Shown here in pieces: positions 5,946-6,563 of a stretch of DNA of 6,563 bases; position 1 is the first letter of the stretch, and every line of letters starts with the position of its first letter. A program made the position numbers and the translations under genes. The notes under the pieces were generated by a model. The model was not told the origin of the DNA. It did not search any database and saw nothing but the letters and a program-made list of their open reading frames with translations. Origin of the DNA: Pseudothermotoga sp. (lineage in GTDB: Bacteria; Thermotogota; Thermotogae; Thermotogales; DSM-5069); assembly GCA_028276125.1 (NCBI GenBank), contig JAPYWY010000091.1:1-6563 (forward strand). The letters run 5' to 3'.

Positions 5946-6437
5946 TGAGATTTGTATGAGACTCCTTTGCTCACGGAAACTTTTGACAATCCCTCTGGCA
6001 CGCGTCCACTTTTCAAAGACCCATCACTTCCATTAATATATTGATTCTTCAAAACCCCAAGTTCTGACAGTTGTCTTCATTAACGTCACGTTGAGAATCT
6101 GTTTGTGGAAAATGAAGCTCTCTAAGGACAGCGATCACACATCGAGCTCCATCGCACTGTTCGACAGGGAAAAGAAACTGCTCTTCAGCAGATACGGCCG
6201 GTGAGGGTCACACTTCGATGAACCTGCCAGTTGGTCGTGGAGGATAAGTTGAAAGGCGTGCCTTACGACCACGGAAACTTCGAAGGAGTGTGCGTCGTTC
6301 ACCGTTCAGCCGTCTCAGTCTGAGATCCTGACAACATCGCTTGGTCTTTCCTATTTTGGACAAAAATCGTAGTCACGTCACAGTCACTCGAGACGTTCGA
6401 TGCTGAAGCGTGATTTTTCTCTATCGATTCGAAAATC
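5946..6437. other. Gene-poor stretch upstream of rnhA
   Basis: No complete gene is recognisable. An AT-rich block at 6031-6050, with the palindrome AATATATT (6035-6042), could hold a promoter on either strand, but no -35 box at correct spacing is convincing. Within it lie two short protein-like frames (6112-6204 and about 6224-6321), the odd palindromes AACGTCACGTT (6082-6092) and TCTCAGTCTGAGA (6313-6325), and five copies of GTCAC on the plus strand. Decayed coding sequence is my best reading. Confidence 0.4.
6112..6204 (+). pseudogene. Small or remnant frame, 30 codons, unidentified
   Basis: ATG at 6112 opens a 30-residue frame (MKLSKDSDHTSS, then SIALFDREKKLLFSRYGR) ending in TGA at 6202-6204. 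The frame is open further upstream, back to a TAA at 6034-6036. The SIALFDREKKLLFS segment looks like real protein, for example a beta strand, a turn and a second strand. Further protein-like residues occur in another frame from about 6224 to 6321 (VVEDKLKGVPYDHGNFEGV), as expected after a frameshift in one ancestral gene. There is no good ribosome binding site before 6112. The family is not recognised. Confidence 0.2.
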
Positions 6438-6470
6438 ACCCCTTCCTCTAAAGGAAGGGGTTTACTTTTT
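6438..6470 (+). terminator. Rho-independent terminator
   Basis: ACCCCTTCCT (6438-6447) pairs with AGGAAGGGGT (6452-6461) around a CTAA loop, followed by TTACTTTTT. On the minus strand the hairpin is followed by GATTTTCG, so weaker bidirectional use is possible. No intact gene is seen just upstream on the plus strand. Confidence 0.8.
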
Positions 6471-6553
6471 GCGTGCTTGTGCCATGAGTTGTACGTTCGA
6501 TGACACAACGAAATGCAAATTTTGGTCGGCTGGCAAGAACTCGACCCATCTTT

Positions 6554-6563
6554 GAGGAAAGGA
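6554..6563 (+). promoter_or_regulatory. Probable ribosome binding site of a gene starting just after the window
   Basis: The last ten bases, GAGGAAAGGA, are a strong purine-rich Shine-Dalgarno-like sequence. They lie about 85 bases after a terminator on the same strand, in a stretch without coding signal. A plus-strand start codon within about ten bases of the window end would fit. Confidence 0.4.

Noticed and set aside
5983..6045. TTGACA-like -35 box near 5983 with the AT-rich block at 6031-6045 as a plus-strand promoter
   Set aside because: The AT-rich block is about 45 bases from the -35 box, far beyond normal spacing, and no -10 box lies at 16-18 bases.
6299..6508. Minus-strand open frame of 69 codons at the right end
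   Set aside because: It passes through the whole terminator hairpin at 6438-6470 and its composition is not protein-like.

Overview
The window looks like the chromosome of a thermophilic, fermentative member of the Thermotogota, probably Pseudothermotoga-like. This rests on impressions: AGA/AGG-rich arginine codons, heavy TTG leucine use, tightly overlapping genes, strong AGG-type ribosome binding sites, and a sugar-isomerase/GH31 pair next to GntR regulation. No rRNA, tRNA, CRISPR array or insertion sequence was found.

Bases 3-2952 (+) hold two overlapping genes of a sugar operon. The first is the 3' part of a fucose/arabinose isomerase-like protein whose start lies before the window. The second is a cytoplasmic GH31 alpha-glycosidase that follows the E. 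coli sulfoquinovosidase YihQ nearly block for block. It keeps both catalytic aspartates but has Gln and Phe where YihQ has Arg301 and Tyr508, two residues that read the sulfonate. The likely logic is hydrolysis of an imported alpha-glycoside inside the cell, then isomerisation of the released aldose to a ketose. The true sugar is unknown and is the most interesting question in the window.

Bases 2930-3604 (-) encode a GntR/FadR-family regulator with an FCD ligand domain. Its 3' end overlaps the glycosidase 3' end by 23 bp. It is divergent from 3723-4919 (+), a DAACS-family Na+/H+-coupled symporter with an aspartate/glutamate-type binding site. A good promoter and a small inverted repeat lie between the two, so the regulator most likely controls the transporter, and possibly itself or the sugar genes. 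A strong intrinsic terminator (4934-4967) ends the transporter unit.

Bases 4968-6563 are gene-poor. The only clear gene is a handle-less RNase HI on the minus strand (5506-5931). Around it are short protein-like stretches that break after 30-60 codons, one of them ending in tandem stops just before an orphan terminator (5305-5331). Together they suggest decayed genes. A third terminator (6438-6470) and a ribosome-binding-site-like sequence at the last bases suggest that a new gene starts immediately after the window.
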